Source: Acorus gramineus
Lineage: Eukaryota > Streptophyta > Magnoliopsida > Acorales > Acoraceae
NCBI GenBank assembly: GCA_030737835.1
Contig: CM060851.1
Location: 682,001-746,000 of the forward strand
Length of the DNA: 64,000 bases
Direction: 5' to 3'
In this document: piece by piece, positions 25,751 through 39,274 of the stretch
Numbering within the stretch: the stretch's first letter is position 1
Layout of the letters: each line of letters starts with the position of its first letter
The notes under the pieces: model-generated
The model's input: the letters and a program-made list of their open reading frames with translations, nothing else
The model's database searches: none
What the model was told of the DNA's origin: nothing
Position numbers and translations under genes: made by a program

Positions 25751-26224
25751 AATCTAAAATACATTATCGTTTGTCATCATAGTATGCATGAAATGTGGGT
25801 GTTAGTGTTGGAAATGGGCATATATAACATGGGCTCTCCAAAATGATTAGTACTATGATATATTCAGAACGTAGACATGGCTGTAAGTCTCACACACAAA
25901 AATGAATCTTTGGATGCATCTATAGAATTCAGGCATGGAGCCTATTTGACACTCCACTTTGCGCCTTTTTGTTGCATCACCTAACAAATTTGGGTATGAA
26001 TAGCATGATTTCTATGAAAAACACACCCATGGTATAGCGCTCAACACAACAGCCCAAAATTATTGTTGTTGTTATGGAAATGGACAATGTTGGTGTCCAA
26101 CAGGGACAGACATGGGGCTCCAAACAGCCAACATGGGAAATCCTTGTTATATTACACATTCCTAGAATCCTATTTTATTCTGTATTAACAGATCTCATCG
26201 ATTCCAATTCCCATGTTTTATTAG

Positions 26225-28976
26225 GTGAAATGTTGAAGAGTTCCCCTCCGCCATCAAAGAATCTCTCAAAATATGCTCCACTAATTCATGTTATGAAGGT
26301 TGGTTTGTCAACGGTGCATTGAAGGATGTAGAGCATGTTTTGTAGCTTGGTTAGCTGCAATGGTTGTTTTAACAAATTTTTATTTTCTGTTGTAAGGTCA
26401 AACCGGAAAAAGTGAATGTTATAATTGGCACTGGTGGAAAGAAGGTGAAGAGCATCATTGAGGAGACAGGAGTAGAAGCTATTGAAACACAAGATGATGG
26501 CATTGTAGGCATTATTTAGGCTTTCTAACTTTATCACGTGTGATTGTTTAATTCCTTATCTGACCATATCTGGTTTTCTAATAGGTTAAAATCACTGCCA
26601 GGGACTTGTCAAGCTTGGAAAAGTCAAAAGCCATAATTAGCAGTCTGACAATGGTTCCAACAGTTGGTGATATATACAAGTCTGATCTTAGTATCCCATT
26701 CATGCTACAATGTTATCTTTAATGATGAATTAGTTCTCATTGAACTACTACATTGCATGATTGTCCTTATCTTAATTCTGAATTTACTAAAATAGTAATA
26801 TATTTATCATCATGGAAATTTGTCCTTCAATTTTTGGTCTTTCTAAAGAGTGTTTTGCTTCTTTATACACCCACATGTGGCTCCCTTCCCTGGGATGCTG
26901 CTTTTCTCACTACCATCCAGGGCTGGTCAATATGTGTTCGTGTAATGATTTCTCAGTGAAAGGCATTACTTGTCAATAAAATGTGGTATTATGATGCATG
27001 AGAGCCATTGCCAATGTCAATAATAATTCAACAATTTAGGAGTCATTGCTTGGAGCAATGGCAAAATGACTGGGCTACAGGAAAACATCACTGGATTTGA
27101 GTTCTAAGAGCTTCCATTTTGTGAAAAAAATGTCAAAGGTTAAGATTGTATCCATTTTCCTCTCTCTCACCATCCTTCATATTGGGTGGTGGCATTTTGA
27201 GTAAAATTATTAATTTTTTTCAAGCCTTCAGAGTAGTCACTTTTTGTGAGAAAGAAATGCCAAAAGGTTAGGACTATATCCACTCTCTTCCTTTCCAACA
27301 CCCTGAAATATGTCAGAGAACTCGGGGAGATAGCCTATATGGCTTTTTATTATTTTCCTTATATTTTTCAATCTTTCCATCCAATCTCCTAGACCATCTT
27401 GCCCATATGGTCTCCAATTTTACTGAATATGTCCAGATTAGCTTCCTCAATTTATTCATATCAGCTGTTTGTTTAACCTGCTGTTCCTACCTCCTAATTA
27501 ACCAAATATCAGCACAACATCCTGATTTTGTCACCCAGCCTAGTACTTTTCTCAAAATGTACCACTAAAACCTAATTGATAATCTTTGCCATTGGAAATG
27601 CAAGTCCTGTTGCTTCTCGAAGAAAGTTGATTCGGAAATTTTTTTATTTTACATGAAGATTTTGGCTAATGTAGAGACTATTGTGTATCTAGAACTTATT
27701 TTCCGTGTATGCATGTTTGTTGTCATTAGGAGTCTATTGTTTGACTCTTGTGACATTTTCCTCAGGAACTGTGAAATCAAATCTATAGCCCCTTATGGTG
27801 TCTTTGTTGAGATTGCACCTGGACGTGAGGTATGTCTCAAATATTATTTCTCTTCATGCCTATATTCAATATTTAGACTCAGTGTGTATATCCGGGGTTC
27901 TGCTTTGTTATTCATGTAAACTGGTATGATGTTCCGATTTAAAAATGAGACATTCAAGTGCTCAATAAAAATCTTGGAAGTTGGAACTATAAGTTGTAGT
28001 ATATGATGGTTGATTTTATTGTAAAATATTATACAATTCTACTCCATCATAATAAATTCAAGTATAAAAAGTTGTATTAGTTTATATGCTATCATTAACA
28101 CCAGAAGGATATATATTGCAGGGACTCTGTCATATTAGTGAACTAAGTTCGGACTGGCTGGCAAAGGCTGAGGACGTAAGCATGCATATATTTCCCTGTG
28201 ATTTCTCACCCTATTGAACAGTTCCTTAACTTGCTTCCATCATATTTTTGTAGGCTTTTAAAGTTGGGGAGCGCATGGATGTCAAACTCATTGAGGTTTA
28301 ACAAAACATCCTATCTGTTCTCTTATTTCTAAAAAAACTTTGAAATTCCTATAGAAACTGCTCACCATGCCAGTCTTGAAGCGTTTATTGTGCTTCTCTA
28401 GTTTTTATAAAATGAAATATGCATAAGCTGCATCTTTTACTGAGAATAACCAATAAAACTAATGACTAATGAAATCTATAATTTTCCAAGAGTACTTGAT
28501 GTGTTGAATGATGGGCAACAAGTGCTGGTATCTGTCACTAGTTGTATTGAATTCTGCTTATAACATGCAAGGAACAGTTGGATCTCGTAAACCTGTTACC
28601 TGATTAGGATGAACTCATGAAACAGATAAACGAGAAGGGACAACTACGGTTAAGCCGCCGAGCCCTGCTACCTGATGCAAGCCCAGATAAAACCAGCCCG
28701 AAGCAGCGATCCAGTTCCCCCCTGAAGGAAAATTCAACTGGACAGGATATTGAGCAATCCAAGAGTGCGACTGCAGATGCAGTTTCAAGTGATTCTACTC
28801 AGCAAAACTCATCTGAGAAAACTCCCCAAGAGAGAGTCAGCAAGAAAGTGGTTACCTCCTCAAGAGATGGTCCGTATATCAACAAAGACAGGCAAAGAAA
28901 AAACAGCGGTAAAGCGACTACTGAGATGAAAGACGTCTCTAGTCTCGTCAATGGTGAAGCGAAAATCAGTGGATGA
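26225..28976 (+). pseudogene. PNPase 3' fragment: KH, S1 and tail exons only
   Basis: Copies of PNPase exons 18-24 at 26225-26298, 26397-26504, 26585-26679, 27766-27829, 28122-28175, 28254-28295 and 28626-28976. All splice sites are kept and I found no coding change against the full gene. Exons 1-17, both RNase PH-like catalytic cores and the promoter are missing. Translation from the ATG at 26230 would give about 260 aa: end of core 2, KH (GTGG), S1 and the Ser/Lys-rich tail, with no transit peptide. Most simply a promoterless partial duplicate. It could be transcribed by read-through from F-box A, which ends 1.3 kb upstream. Confidence 0.85.
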
Positions 28977-31900
28977 GTTTTATTCTGGACTGAGACCTTG
29001 CATTTGTACCACTGGAGGAGCTTTTGATGTGTGACATTGCAGCAGCAGCTCGTCGGGGGGGGGGGGGGGGGGGTGGAGGATTGAGGTCAGCTGCGGGTAT
29101 GATGAATCCATTAAATCTCGGGCGCGCGAGGATTCATCACTGCCAATGTTTTTTGCTCTCACAATTTGTTTTCTTTATTAGTGCATCAATTGATTGATTG
29201 AGATTCATGTCTTAAAATATTTTTTTTTTGTTGTAGAACAGTAAAATTAATCAAAATGAGTAGTAGCAGTATAGAATGTCTTTGGAGTGGTGACAGACAA
29301 AATTATGAACAGGACTTGATGCTTCAATTGCTATTACTGTATGGATATGGTGATAACTAGTTTTATTTTTAAGGCTAGGCACAAATACAGGGGTTTTGCA
29401 GGGTACACATACATGTATAAATCCATTTAAAAGCCTGTGGGCCGAACCCAGACCGAATCCATATTCGGGTTGGTATTGGGCCAGCAGCTCGGGCCAAGAC
29501 GTATATGTTTGTTGATAAGCGATGGCTTCAGTTGTAACTTGATTTATATTTTTTTGGAGCGGGTGCTGATATATCCAGTCCGTTTTGTAGTATATCATAA
29601 GATATGGGTTCTATGATTTCTATTATAGTGTATGAATTAATTTATTAATTTATTTTTTGAAATGAAAATTTTTATACTATTATATTTTAATATATGTTTC
29701 ATTTCTTATAACAGCATGCACTTGGTACTTAGACATTATTTTTCTATCTATCTACCTATATATTAATGGGAAGTGTTTTCAATAATATGTAACATAATGT
29801 TACATCTTTACCTCTAATAAATTTGTTAAAATCTATTATTATCCAATATTAATATTTTGTCTCCTAATAATCTTATCATAGGATTTTAAATAGACAATTA
29901 GATTTTATAAATCAATCTATATCCTAATTTACTGTTAATATTAAATGATAATATTACATATTTGTCAAATTTATCTTACTGAATTTATACAGAAGGCTTA
30001 ATTAATTTTTTTTTTTATAGAAACATATGGTTAAGTTACACTTATAAGATTGAATTTTAAGTTACAATTTTTTTTTAACAACAAAAAAAACTCTCAGGTA
30101 TAAATTCAAATTCATTCCTCCCTTCCAACCTATACTTATGAGCCCTCTAAGTAATTTTTTTTCATCCTCTACAAAGGTTATTCCAATTATTATTATTTTT
30201 TTGCAACATTATATGATATTATAGTTAGCTTGGTTATATTTTATCATTTTTATTATATATATTTCAAAAAATTTGTGGGTAAATCTAAATGAATGATTGT
30301 AAGACAAAAAATAAAATAAAACAACAATAATAATAATAATTAAGTTATGGGTCTGGCTATTTACACCCCTCATTTTACCGAGCACACCCCTCTTAATTGG
30401 ATTAAGTGTTGAATATCCATTTATAATTGGATACTAAATACACCAATTTTTGTTAGACAAAAATCTCAATCGATGGAAACACAAAAAAAAATCAACGTTT
30501 AGGTTTAATATTCCAAAAGTATGATTGTGAAACCCTAACCACTTAATGGATGTAGCCATGTGATTCCGGATCCCATTATATTTTTAAATGGATTTTTTGA
30601 ATGTATACCATAAAAAATATGGAATTTATTTTTATATCATCATAGATATCATATTTATTTTTATACCATTAAAATTTTTCTTTATGTAAAAATGTGCCCC
30701 TATTTTATCCCTTTTAACTAAAATAAACCTTAACTATAGTTAATTTATTGACCAAGAAGTAAAAATGATAAAAATAACCTTAATACATAATATTTATCAT
30801 AATGTAAATAATTAAACATAATAACCTAATTAATTTTATGTTCTTTCCAAATCAATCGTGAGCCATTCAACTTTACCCCTTTTTTCATTTTCTTCCAATC
30901 AAGATCAATTTTTTTTTTAATTTTTCATTTTGTAATATATGATTAATTGTTATCAAAATAATTTTATTTTATTTTTACTAATTTAAGTTTTAATGATTAT
31001 TATGTTTTTGTTAATAAATAGTTTATATGATTAATTTTTTATGTTTTTTTATTTTAGGTGAAATTTATCATTTTCATGTTAAAATTAATAATTTTTATTT
31101 TTATAAATATTGTATTTGGTAAGGATAAATATGTAAAAATAAAATAAAATAAGTGTGATTTGGTCATTTCTCTAAGACTTTAACTGTTTTAATAGAAATT
31201 TGGATGGAAATTAACTAGGATGGTACATATGCATGAGCTCTCTATATTTCAATGACATAAAAATAAATAAGTTGTTTGGAGTGATATAAAATTAAATAGC
31301 ATGTTTTTGGATGATATACATGCAAAAAAACCCTTTTTAATTGCAAGATTGACTCTGATCCAGTTTTTATTGCAAGCCCTAGGTCAATTTTAACTAGGTC
31401 AGTGCTCCCACCTTAGGCACACTTAGATTTTTTCTTCTAAATCACACCACTTATGAGACAGGATCTCCTTAGAAATGTTATTTGTAATAACATCTCACAC
31501 ACAAAAAAAAATTTCATTTATTTTTTTTATTTTTAAAATTATAATTAGATCACCAAAATGGGGAGAGAGAAAAAAATCTGATATGGGTGGGTTTGCAATG
31601 TGTGAAAACATATAAAAAGGGTGGGGTTATAGTTTATAAAATTTAAATGGGGTGGGATAAGAATAAATGGGTGGATGAGAAAATGGGGTGCTTAACCGTA
31701 GTTGTCCCTTCTCGTTTGCAATGTGTGAAAACATATAAAAGGGTGGGGTTATTGTTTTTTTTATTGCAGTTACTCGCGTATCCAAATCTATATCTAAAAT
31801 TTTTCATTTGAATCCAAAAAATTGGGATTGAATGCGATTTTTTCGTGGTTAATAAAGGTAAACCTTTTTAATCGGGTTATATATTTTGATCTCTTATCAT

Positions 31901-32437
31901 CAACAACAACATAACAAAATCAAAATTGTTGCAGATTTTTTCCATTGAAAAAATTGTTGTCGTCGCTGCTGCTGTTGGTGTTGTTGTTAACTTTCTCTTC
32001 TTCAATTTTCAAAACATCACATATCTTTTAAGTTTTTAGCCAATTTATTATAAAACTGGCCTTAGGTCAGTTTTAACCAAGTTAGTGCTGCCAAATGAAT
32101 GCAAACTTGGATTTTTTTTCTTTTCTTTACATGGGTGCTTATAAGACGTGATTACATCTCATGTACAAATATCTTTTCATTTAATTTTATTTTTTAATTT
32201 TAAAATTTAAATTAAATCTGATTGGCACCGGAACGGGGAGGGAGAAAAAATATGATTTGGGTGGGTTTGCAATGTGTGAAAAATATAAAGGGGTGGGGTT
32301 ATAGTTTATAAAATTTAAGCGGGGTGGGGTGAAATGTTTTTTTTTGGAACATTTACTCGAGTATCCAAATCCATATCTAAATTTTTTCATCTGAATCCGA
32401 AACATTAGGATTGGATGCAATTTTTTCGTGGTTGATG
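28977..32437. other. intergenic, copy B counterpart of 16,940-21,591
   Basis: Near-identical to copy A up to about 31,412, then different: a diverged module (31,540-31,960, ending GTAAACCTTTTTAATCGGG), a trinucleotide-rich stretch (GTTGTCGTCGCTGCTGCTG near 31,945) and a single module matching the second copy A unit. No gene. Confidence 0.7.
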
Positions 32438-33637
32438 AAGGTAAACCTTTTTAATTGGATTATATATTTGGTGATTTGGTCTCTCATCATCAACAACAAC
32501 ATAACAAAATCAATATGGCTGCAGATTTTTTACATTGAAGTGATCAAACATTATTGATTCAATTTCATCAGTAAAGGTCCCTCCTTTCCCTCTTTTTCTT
32601 TCTTTTGTTTTTTTTTTTATTTAAGTTTTATCGGGCCTATTTGATGTTCTACCCAAAGTTTCAATTTTTTATGTTTATTCATTTTCCTTATCATAAGATC
32701 CAAAGCTCAAACGGTTTCTTTGTGAAAAAAGTTATTATGGGTTGCTTAAATTTGATATGATTTTCCCCCTTTCATGCTGATTAGTGGAAAAAAAGACCTA
32801 AAAATTGGTCTTTTTCTTTCTTGTTTATGATTTATCCATTGATTTATTGTAACACATAGTTTAGATAAATTGGGTATGGAAATTTTTGTAGTTCCAATTT
32901 CAATGTTTGAAAGCTCTTATAAAATATAATCAGAATACTCAATTCCAGTGACCTTCTAAGCAAAGAAAAAAATATTTATGTTGTATTTTTTTTTTTCATA
33001 CAAGGTCTGACTTAATTTGATTCGGTTTTGATGAGTTTGTTAGGATTAGTTTAACTTATCCAACTTTTGATATTCAGTTTTTTTTTTTTATTGTGTGAAG
33101 TTTTGTTTGTTTATAATTATGAAAGATTAAATGAGTTTGTTAAGAACTTAAGATTAGATTTCTTCATATCAACCTGTGGGATACATAGTCAATTTGTTGT
33201 TGTTGTTGTTGTTGTTGTTATGGTAATTCTCCATTCATAGTTGGTTTGGTATTTAATTTGTAAGTTTGATAAGTGGAAATCTTAAATTGGGAGGTTGCAG
33301 AGTTTTGTTCATTCAACAAAAGAAGATTTTCGTTTTGTGCCAACCCTGGTCTGCATAAAGATCCTTTCTTTTTAATTATATTGTCTTGCTATTCATATTG
33401 TAAGATAATAATTTTACTATATATTCATGTTATTTCTTTTAAGAATTCTACAGTACAACAGATTTTGTTCAATGGATCAATTGTTGCATTGCTATTTCCA
33501 TGCTCTTCCTTTCACATTTTTATTTCTTGTGGTCTTCTGTATGTTAATCCACTTTGGCTTGATAGTCTGATTGCTATAATGGCAGGTTGAGAAGGTGGGT
33601 TCCAGTTTGAGTCTTGACTTTCTTGGTGATTGAAATT
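32438..33637 (+). promoter_or_regulatory. F-box B leader region
   Basis: Same arrangement as upstream of F-box A, with donor-like GATGAAG|GTAAAC near 32,441 and acceptor AATGGCAG|GTTGAGAAGG near 33,586. It has scattered differences and a longer GTT repeat near 33,198. Probable 5' UTR intron. Confidence 0.45.
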
Positions 33638-35288
33638 ATGGAAGAGGATCTAATTAGTGCATTGCCCGATAACATCCTCTTGTCCATCATGTCACTTCTT
33701 CCAATGCGAGAGGTATCGAGAACTGCTGTTCTATCACGCAAATGGAGAATCTTTGGCAAGTGCATTTCTAACCTTAAGTTTAAAGTTGACAATATACTTG
33801 GAGACAATTTCTCTTTCAAATGTGTCGAAAACCTCGATGAAAACGAGGAAGAGACTTTTGTACTGAATCGAAAGCTCAAGCTTATAGAAGTTGTTGATCA
33901 ATTATTGCGTCTTCGCCCCCATGGGATCAAGATGGTGTCATTGAGGATATGTTTACTGTTGGACATCGCTGACACGTCTTATCTCGATCGATGGATTGGA
34001 CAAGCAGTTTCATGTGATATCGAAAATCTTGATCTTACTCTTCGCGACGTTGAGCATGGTCATTCTGAACCTGAAGAATACTATATTTTTCCTTTCCATC
34101 TTTTGGCCCTTAAGGGAAAGCATTTACCTTATTTAAAGAGCTTGAACGTAGAATATCTCACCATGAGACCTCATCCTGATTTTTGCGGCTTCAAGTCTCT
34201 TACCAAACTCTCCTTGACGTATGTAAAGATATCAGATAGAGATTTGCGACAAGTATTATCTTGTTGTTCTCTTCTAGAATGGTTGAGCATATGCGCCTGT
34301 TTTGATCCTGTTAGCTTAGAAATCCCTTCCAGTTGCTTTCGGCTTGTGCATCTTATAGTAGTGGGTTGTTTAAAGTTGGAGAATATCCATGTTAGTGCGC
34401 CGAGTGTAACTACTTTAGAATATCAGGGGCGCGTGATAAACCTTTTGTTTGACAAAGTTCCACTAGTGAAACATGCCAATTATCATATTCACGGTGATAA
34501 AAGTGGTGGTATCAATAATGTATTGTCCAATTTTCCCAAGCTTTTTCCTCGGCTGGAGTCTCTTCATCTATCTATTTGTAACTATGTTGAGGTGAGTTGA
34601 AAAAGTTGTTTGAATTCACTTTCTCTCTTCTTCTTTTTTATGTAGAGATTGATTTTCTTTTTCAATTGTTTGTACAGGAAGGCACTATTCCACACTATTT
34701 TCCTCCTCAGTTTACAAATCTCAAGCGATTATTAGTTTCTACTAGTTGATTCTGACTCAGATCACGATCTATTGTGGATGATATCCCTTTTGATGGCTTG
34801 CCCTCTCCTAGAAGAATTATTGCTTGATGTAAGTAAATCACTTGATTATTTGAATACTTTAATGTATATTTAATCAATGAATGATGCTTCTTATTAAATT
34901 AGAATTATGGGGTCTGAGTTTATTTTATTTTCAGTCTACTAATGTCAGGCTTTTTTGATGGTTGTAGCTAGATATACGGGACGAAGATGATTTGTATTAT
35001 GAAGGACAAGTGACGAAGCTTGACCCAAGATGCCCTCTCAAGTACTTGAAAGTGGTCGAGATACGCGGATTCACTGGTTTTTGGAATCAAATTGACTTTG
35101 CATCACGCGTGCTGAGGGATACGGTTTCGCTGGAAACCATGACTATTGTCAATAACGGAAAAGATTATGTGAATGGAAAATGGGAAACAAATGGAATCTA
35201 CAAAGGCGTGAAAAGGTACCATCGTAGGATCCATAGATTCCTCTCCAAAAGAGTGCCTAAAGGAGCTAAGCTGGTATTGATTGATTGA
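33638..35288 (+). pseudogene. F-box/LRR/FBD gene B, frameshifted
   Basis: Tandem duplicate of gene A: exon 1 33638-34591, exon 2 34678-34828, exon 3 34968-35288. Exon 1 is open (MEEDLISALPDNILLS start, F-box and LRRs). Exon 2 is 151 bases rather than 147. After TCTACTAGT an extra T shifts the frame and gives an immediate TGA near 34,747. Beyond it, the +1 frame continues to match gene A (DSDSDHDLLWM), and exon 3 keeps an intact FBD domain. Translation would stop after about 335 residues, losing the FBD. Parts of the gene differ strongly from A while others are identical (see findings). It could still make a truncated F-box/LRR protein. Confidence 0.8.
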
Positions 35289-36619
35289 TTGGCATCAAGT
35301 GTTTATCTCATGATAATCTTATACAATTTGTAACTTACGTTATAATGTGGTTTTCCATGACTGATGTTATTTATGATGTTCCCTTTTCCCTTTTAGAATG
35401 AAATATAATTGTTTTTCTTCTTCTTTTCATCTCTAGGATAAATGAATATATTTCTTACGATAGCAAAAAGCGCTCAGTAATCCTCAACCTCACATAATCA
35501 TCAATCAGATATCATCTTATGATCAATTTTATAAAGTTCATATATTTAAAAATCTAGAAAGTTTCAAATTGGTTCATCCTATCACCAGTTCCACCTCTTG
35601 AAAAAATATACTCTGCCATTTATAATCAGGTTGGTTAGGTTTGATTTGATGTCCAATTTAGTGATATAAATAGTTTGTACTGCTTTTTGTGTGCATATTA
35701 CATCAACCACTACATGTGCACTAATATATTGCATCATCTACTACATCTAAAGACCTGTGACACCTTTTTGATTCTCATACCATCTTAAATAGTTTCTGAT
35801 CATGTTTTAAATGTACCCACTTTTCAAATAATGTCCCAACGTAATTATACAAAGCATGTCACTCTTCTGGGATTTTCTTCTTACATAGCATCTCAATATT
35901 TACACTTTTGGGCAGAGTATCACTATCAATTCTTGAAAAAATTAATTAGAAGTCCCTAGGGATACTGCTGTAATAACAATAGGTTCTTTGACTTTTTTTT
36001 ACTTTTGTTTAGATAATCATCCATCCATCCATATTGTTTGAGTCATTCCATCAATCCTCAGTTAATCATACCCTTTTTTCTTCCCTTTTTAACCCCAACC
36101 TCATCTCTTCTTTGTTTTCCTCCCCTCCTAACATAACAAAAAATATAATAGTGTACATGAGGAGCATAACAGTGTACAAGAGGAACATAACATTGAATTT
36201 TGGAGTTGCATCTGCTATTGAAATCACCACCACATATTTAAATCATCTGCGGTTTAAATCACCAATATGGATTTACAAAATTACCACAAAATAATATTTA
36301 TATATTCTGTTTATAACTTTTACACTCTTTTTGATAATCTGTTTCCGAGCATCACTCTCTTTCACTCTTCGAATAACTTTTGTTGCATAATCCCCTTGAA
36401 ACCTAGGTATGCCATGTTGCCCCCATTCCATGCTCGTTCCCTTTATCAGGTACTCACCGTATTTGATGACAAACATACCATACAGTTAACCCTAAAAACA
36501 CTATAAATTAATTAATATCGTATCGTTTACGTTGGAACATTACTAATGACTATATAATAATAATTCTTACCCATTTGATTGTTGTCGGCATTGGTCATCC
36601 CTTGTGAGTGCTCAGTCAA

Positions 36620-38540
36620 GAACATTGTGCATGAAATGATGCAAACTAAAATACATTTTCAAACATTGAACCTGCACATTAGGAAGAAAATATCTTAGAT
36701 ATAAATAAGAGTGTACATAGACTAATAACAGTGTACATGAAGAATTTAACATTGTATAAAGACAATATAATAGTGTACAAAAAAAATAATGTAATAGTGC
36801 ATAAAGAGAAAGATCGTCATTTTCTACGGACGAGCCATTTTCTAAGAAACATCTTTCCTATAGTTGGATAATAAGATGAAGTATTATAAAAATTAACAAC
36901 AAATTGAAGTCCTGGAATAATCTATGTGCTCTAATTGTTTTGGCATTGTCCCCATTCTCCAACTCAACTTCCTCCAAGGACTGTTTACATCACTTTTTTC
37001 TACTAACTTACAAGTAGCCTTTGTGGAGCTGTCATTAAGAGCTCCAGTAATACATAATATTTATCTTCTTGTCCATCTATGCACTTGGTCAATCAAATAT
37101 CGAATGAGCCCCAGTAGTCGGCCGAGGCATAACCCACTGGCCATGGTATATAAATTTACCAACAAATGCTTATCAATGAAACCTCACGGAAACATCATAC
37201 CACCAAATGCTAGTTATTAATTTACTTCATTAATTTAACATGTCCTCTTTCACCATTCAGTTACATTTATGCAACTCCTTCGATAAATGTATAATCAACA
37301 TGTCCTTCCTTTTTATTACTATCCTAGTTTGCTTTGGCCTATCTATTGCCTAACTTCTAAGAGCCTATTCCTTGACGATTCTACTCATTCGAACTAGTGC
37401 ACCTCCTGCTCTCCTTTTGGTAGAATATTGTATTTTTGGACTACATATTTCTTTTTATTTTTTTATCAAATGAAGCATTCTTCTTAAAACGGTGTTTATG
37501 CAAAAAAATGAATCTCCAGCACTCTCAAAGGTTTCAAGAGGTTGAAGATGGGTATTTAAGACTTTTTTTAATTAATGTGAAGAGTAAAATAATCAATATA
37601 CATATGTTGAGATGAAATATTCTTCTACTATTATTGATTTGTTGACTGTTGGGTTTTTTACAAGGTATCATAACATTTTTAAGGGGGTTTATAATAATAT
37701 AGTGTTTTGGAGGGGTTTTTTATTATAATAATTTGTTTGTTTTAGGAGGGGTGAAAACTAAATAATCCATTTTCATTTTCATATTTACAACCATATATAT
37801 TCGCATCTGTTTCTTCATATTGATGATCAGAGAACTAATTGTCCTGTAAATTTTCATAAGTCCGTTTCGATTTAATGCAATATATGTATCCACCTGTTCT
37901 TGACTCTCTCTCCCTCTCAAAAAAAAAAGAAGAGAATTTTTCAACAGGGGACTTCCAAAAAATAAATTTAAATCAGTTTATTGATTATTAGTGTCATAAA
38001 TGTTATTGAATATTAATTATTAAATATTAAGGTCGCATTGTTGTTTAATTTTTTTGATGAAATATTAATGGTTCCTCGCGAAAAAGCTTACATCGAGGAG
38101 TGGTGGAAAAACATTATTACATAAGATAAGAAAATTATTTAACAAGTTCAACTAATTCATATGACCTTAAGTTTAATTAATTGTCAAGTTTAATTAGCTC
38201 AAAGAAATAATAAAAAGTCTGCAAGGTTTTATTTATGCAACCTATTTGTTAAAAAAAATAAAACAATACAACTATATATATGAACATAGAAAATTTACAC
38301 GGTCTATGTAAATTGTGTTTTACTAGCTCATTGAATGATTTTTTGATGTATTTAATGTGTTATATAGTTATATATAATTCATTTTATTTATCAAATATCT
38401 TTTAGAAAAAACTATTAATGTCTAACTCATATAGAATTTTTATTTCTTTTGAATTTAATATTCATTAAAGATTTCAGTATTAAAATATGATCAATAATAC
38501 GCCGCGTATGCATGTACAATACACTAGTTTTGTATATGAT
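36620..38540. other. intergenic, no gene seen
   Basis: Single-copy AT-rich sequence after the duplication end. A 98-codon frame at 36,924-37,220 has no recognisable domain. Poly-A near 37,920. Nothing else supportable. Confidence 0.6.
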
Positions 38541-39060
38541 TCATCAATTGAGCTATTATAATGTATATTTAGATAAATTATATATTGAAATTTTTATAGT
38601 TTCAATTCTCTTATGAAATATATTTAGATCAATAATTCTCTTATCAATTGAGCTATTCAATTCTCGTGACCTTCTTATATGTTCAGCCTTTATTGCAACC
38701 TCAATTGCAATCCACACTGGTTTTCTTTTTCTTTTGAAATCATACAATTCTCTAATTGAAGTGCATGATGTTATATGAATGAAGTATATGAATGAAGTAT
38801 ATATTGAGATACATTAATATATTTTTTTTTCACACTGAGAAAATGGTAAATTTTTTTACGCCATACACTATGATAGAATTCTATGCACTATGATAACACA
38901 ATATATATTACGTTATCATAGTGTATGTAAAGCAAATCGAGTTGCAAAATGAAATGAGTGTATCTGCCTATCGACGCTCATTTTTTTTCATACAAGGTTT
39001 GACTTGATCTGATTCGGCTATGATGAGTTTGTGAGGATTAGTTTTTATTTCCATGTCTTA
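38540..39060 (+). pseudogene. relic of an F-box leader region (X)
   Basis: Decayed similarity to the leader introns of F-box A and B: GATTCATCAATTGAGCTATT, AGATAAATTATATATTG, then ACAAGGTTTGACTTGATCTG with ATTCGGCTATGATGAG. It resembles the relic at 42,400-43,100 more closely. Both carry an extra stretch of about 350 bp relative to genes A and B. No F-box coding sequence follows. Confidence 0.5.
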
Positions 39061-39274
39061 AAGACTTGATCATGCAAGTAAAAATCATAAAATCCATGTT
39101 TTTGTTTCCAGAAACAACTTGATTTCACCACGATTGATTTTTTTCAATATGAATGTCACTTTTTTCACAGTTTTCATTTTCAACTTCATTGCAACAACCA
39201 CATCTAAACATCTAGAGTTCCCGTAGACGCGCGCGGAATAGCTCACCCTTCTCATGGAGAGGTCGAAGGCTGCT

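Larger units (their letters stand above)
25751..36617. repeat. tandem segmental duplication, copy B
   Basis: Direct repeat of 13513-25750. It is shorter (about 10.9 kb) mainly because copy A gained or kept the 42-bp array, the 753-bp module duplication and the 332-bp insert. At 31,413-32,030 copy B instead carries an older, diverged version of the F-box upstream module (GGGTGGGTTTGCAATGTGTG twice). It has about 140 bp near 26,985-27,122 that copy A lacks. Confidence 0.95.

Noticed and set aside
36924..37220. 98-codon frame in intergenic DNA
   Set aside because: No recognisable motif, no splice or promoter context, not present in the duplicated copies.
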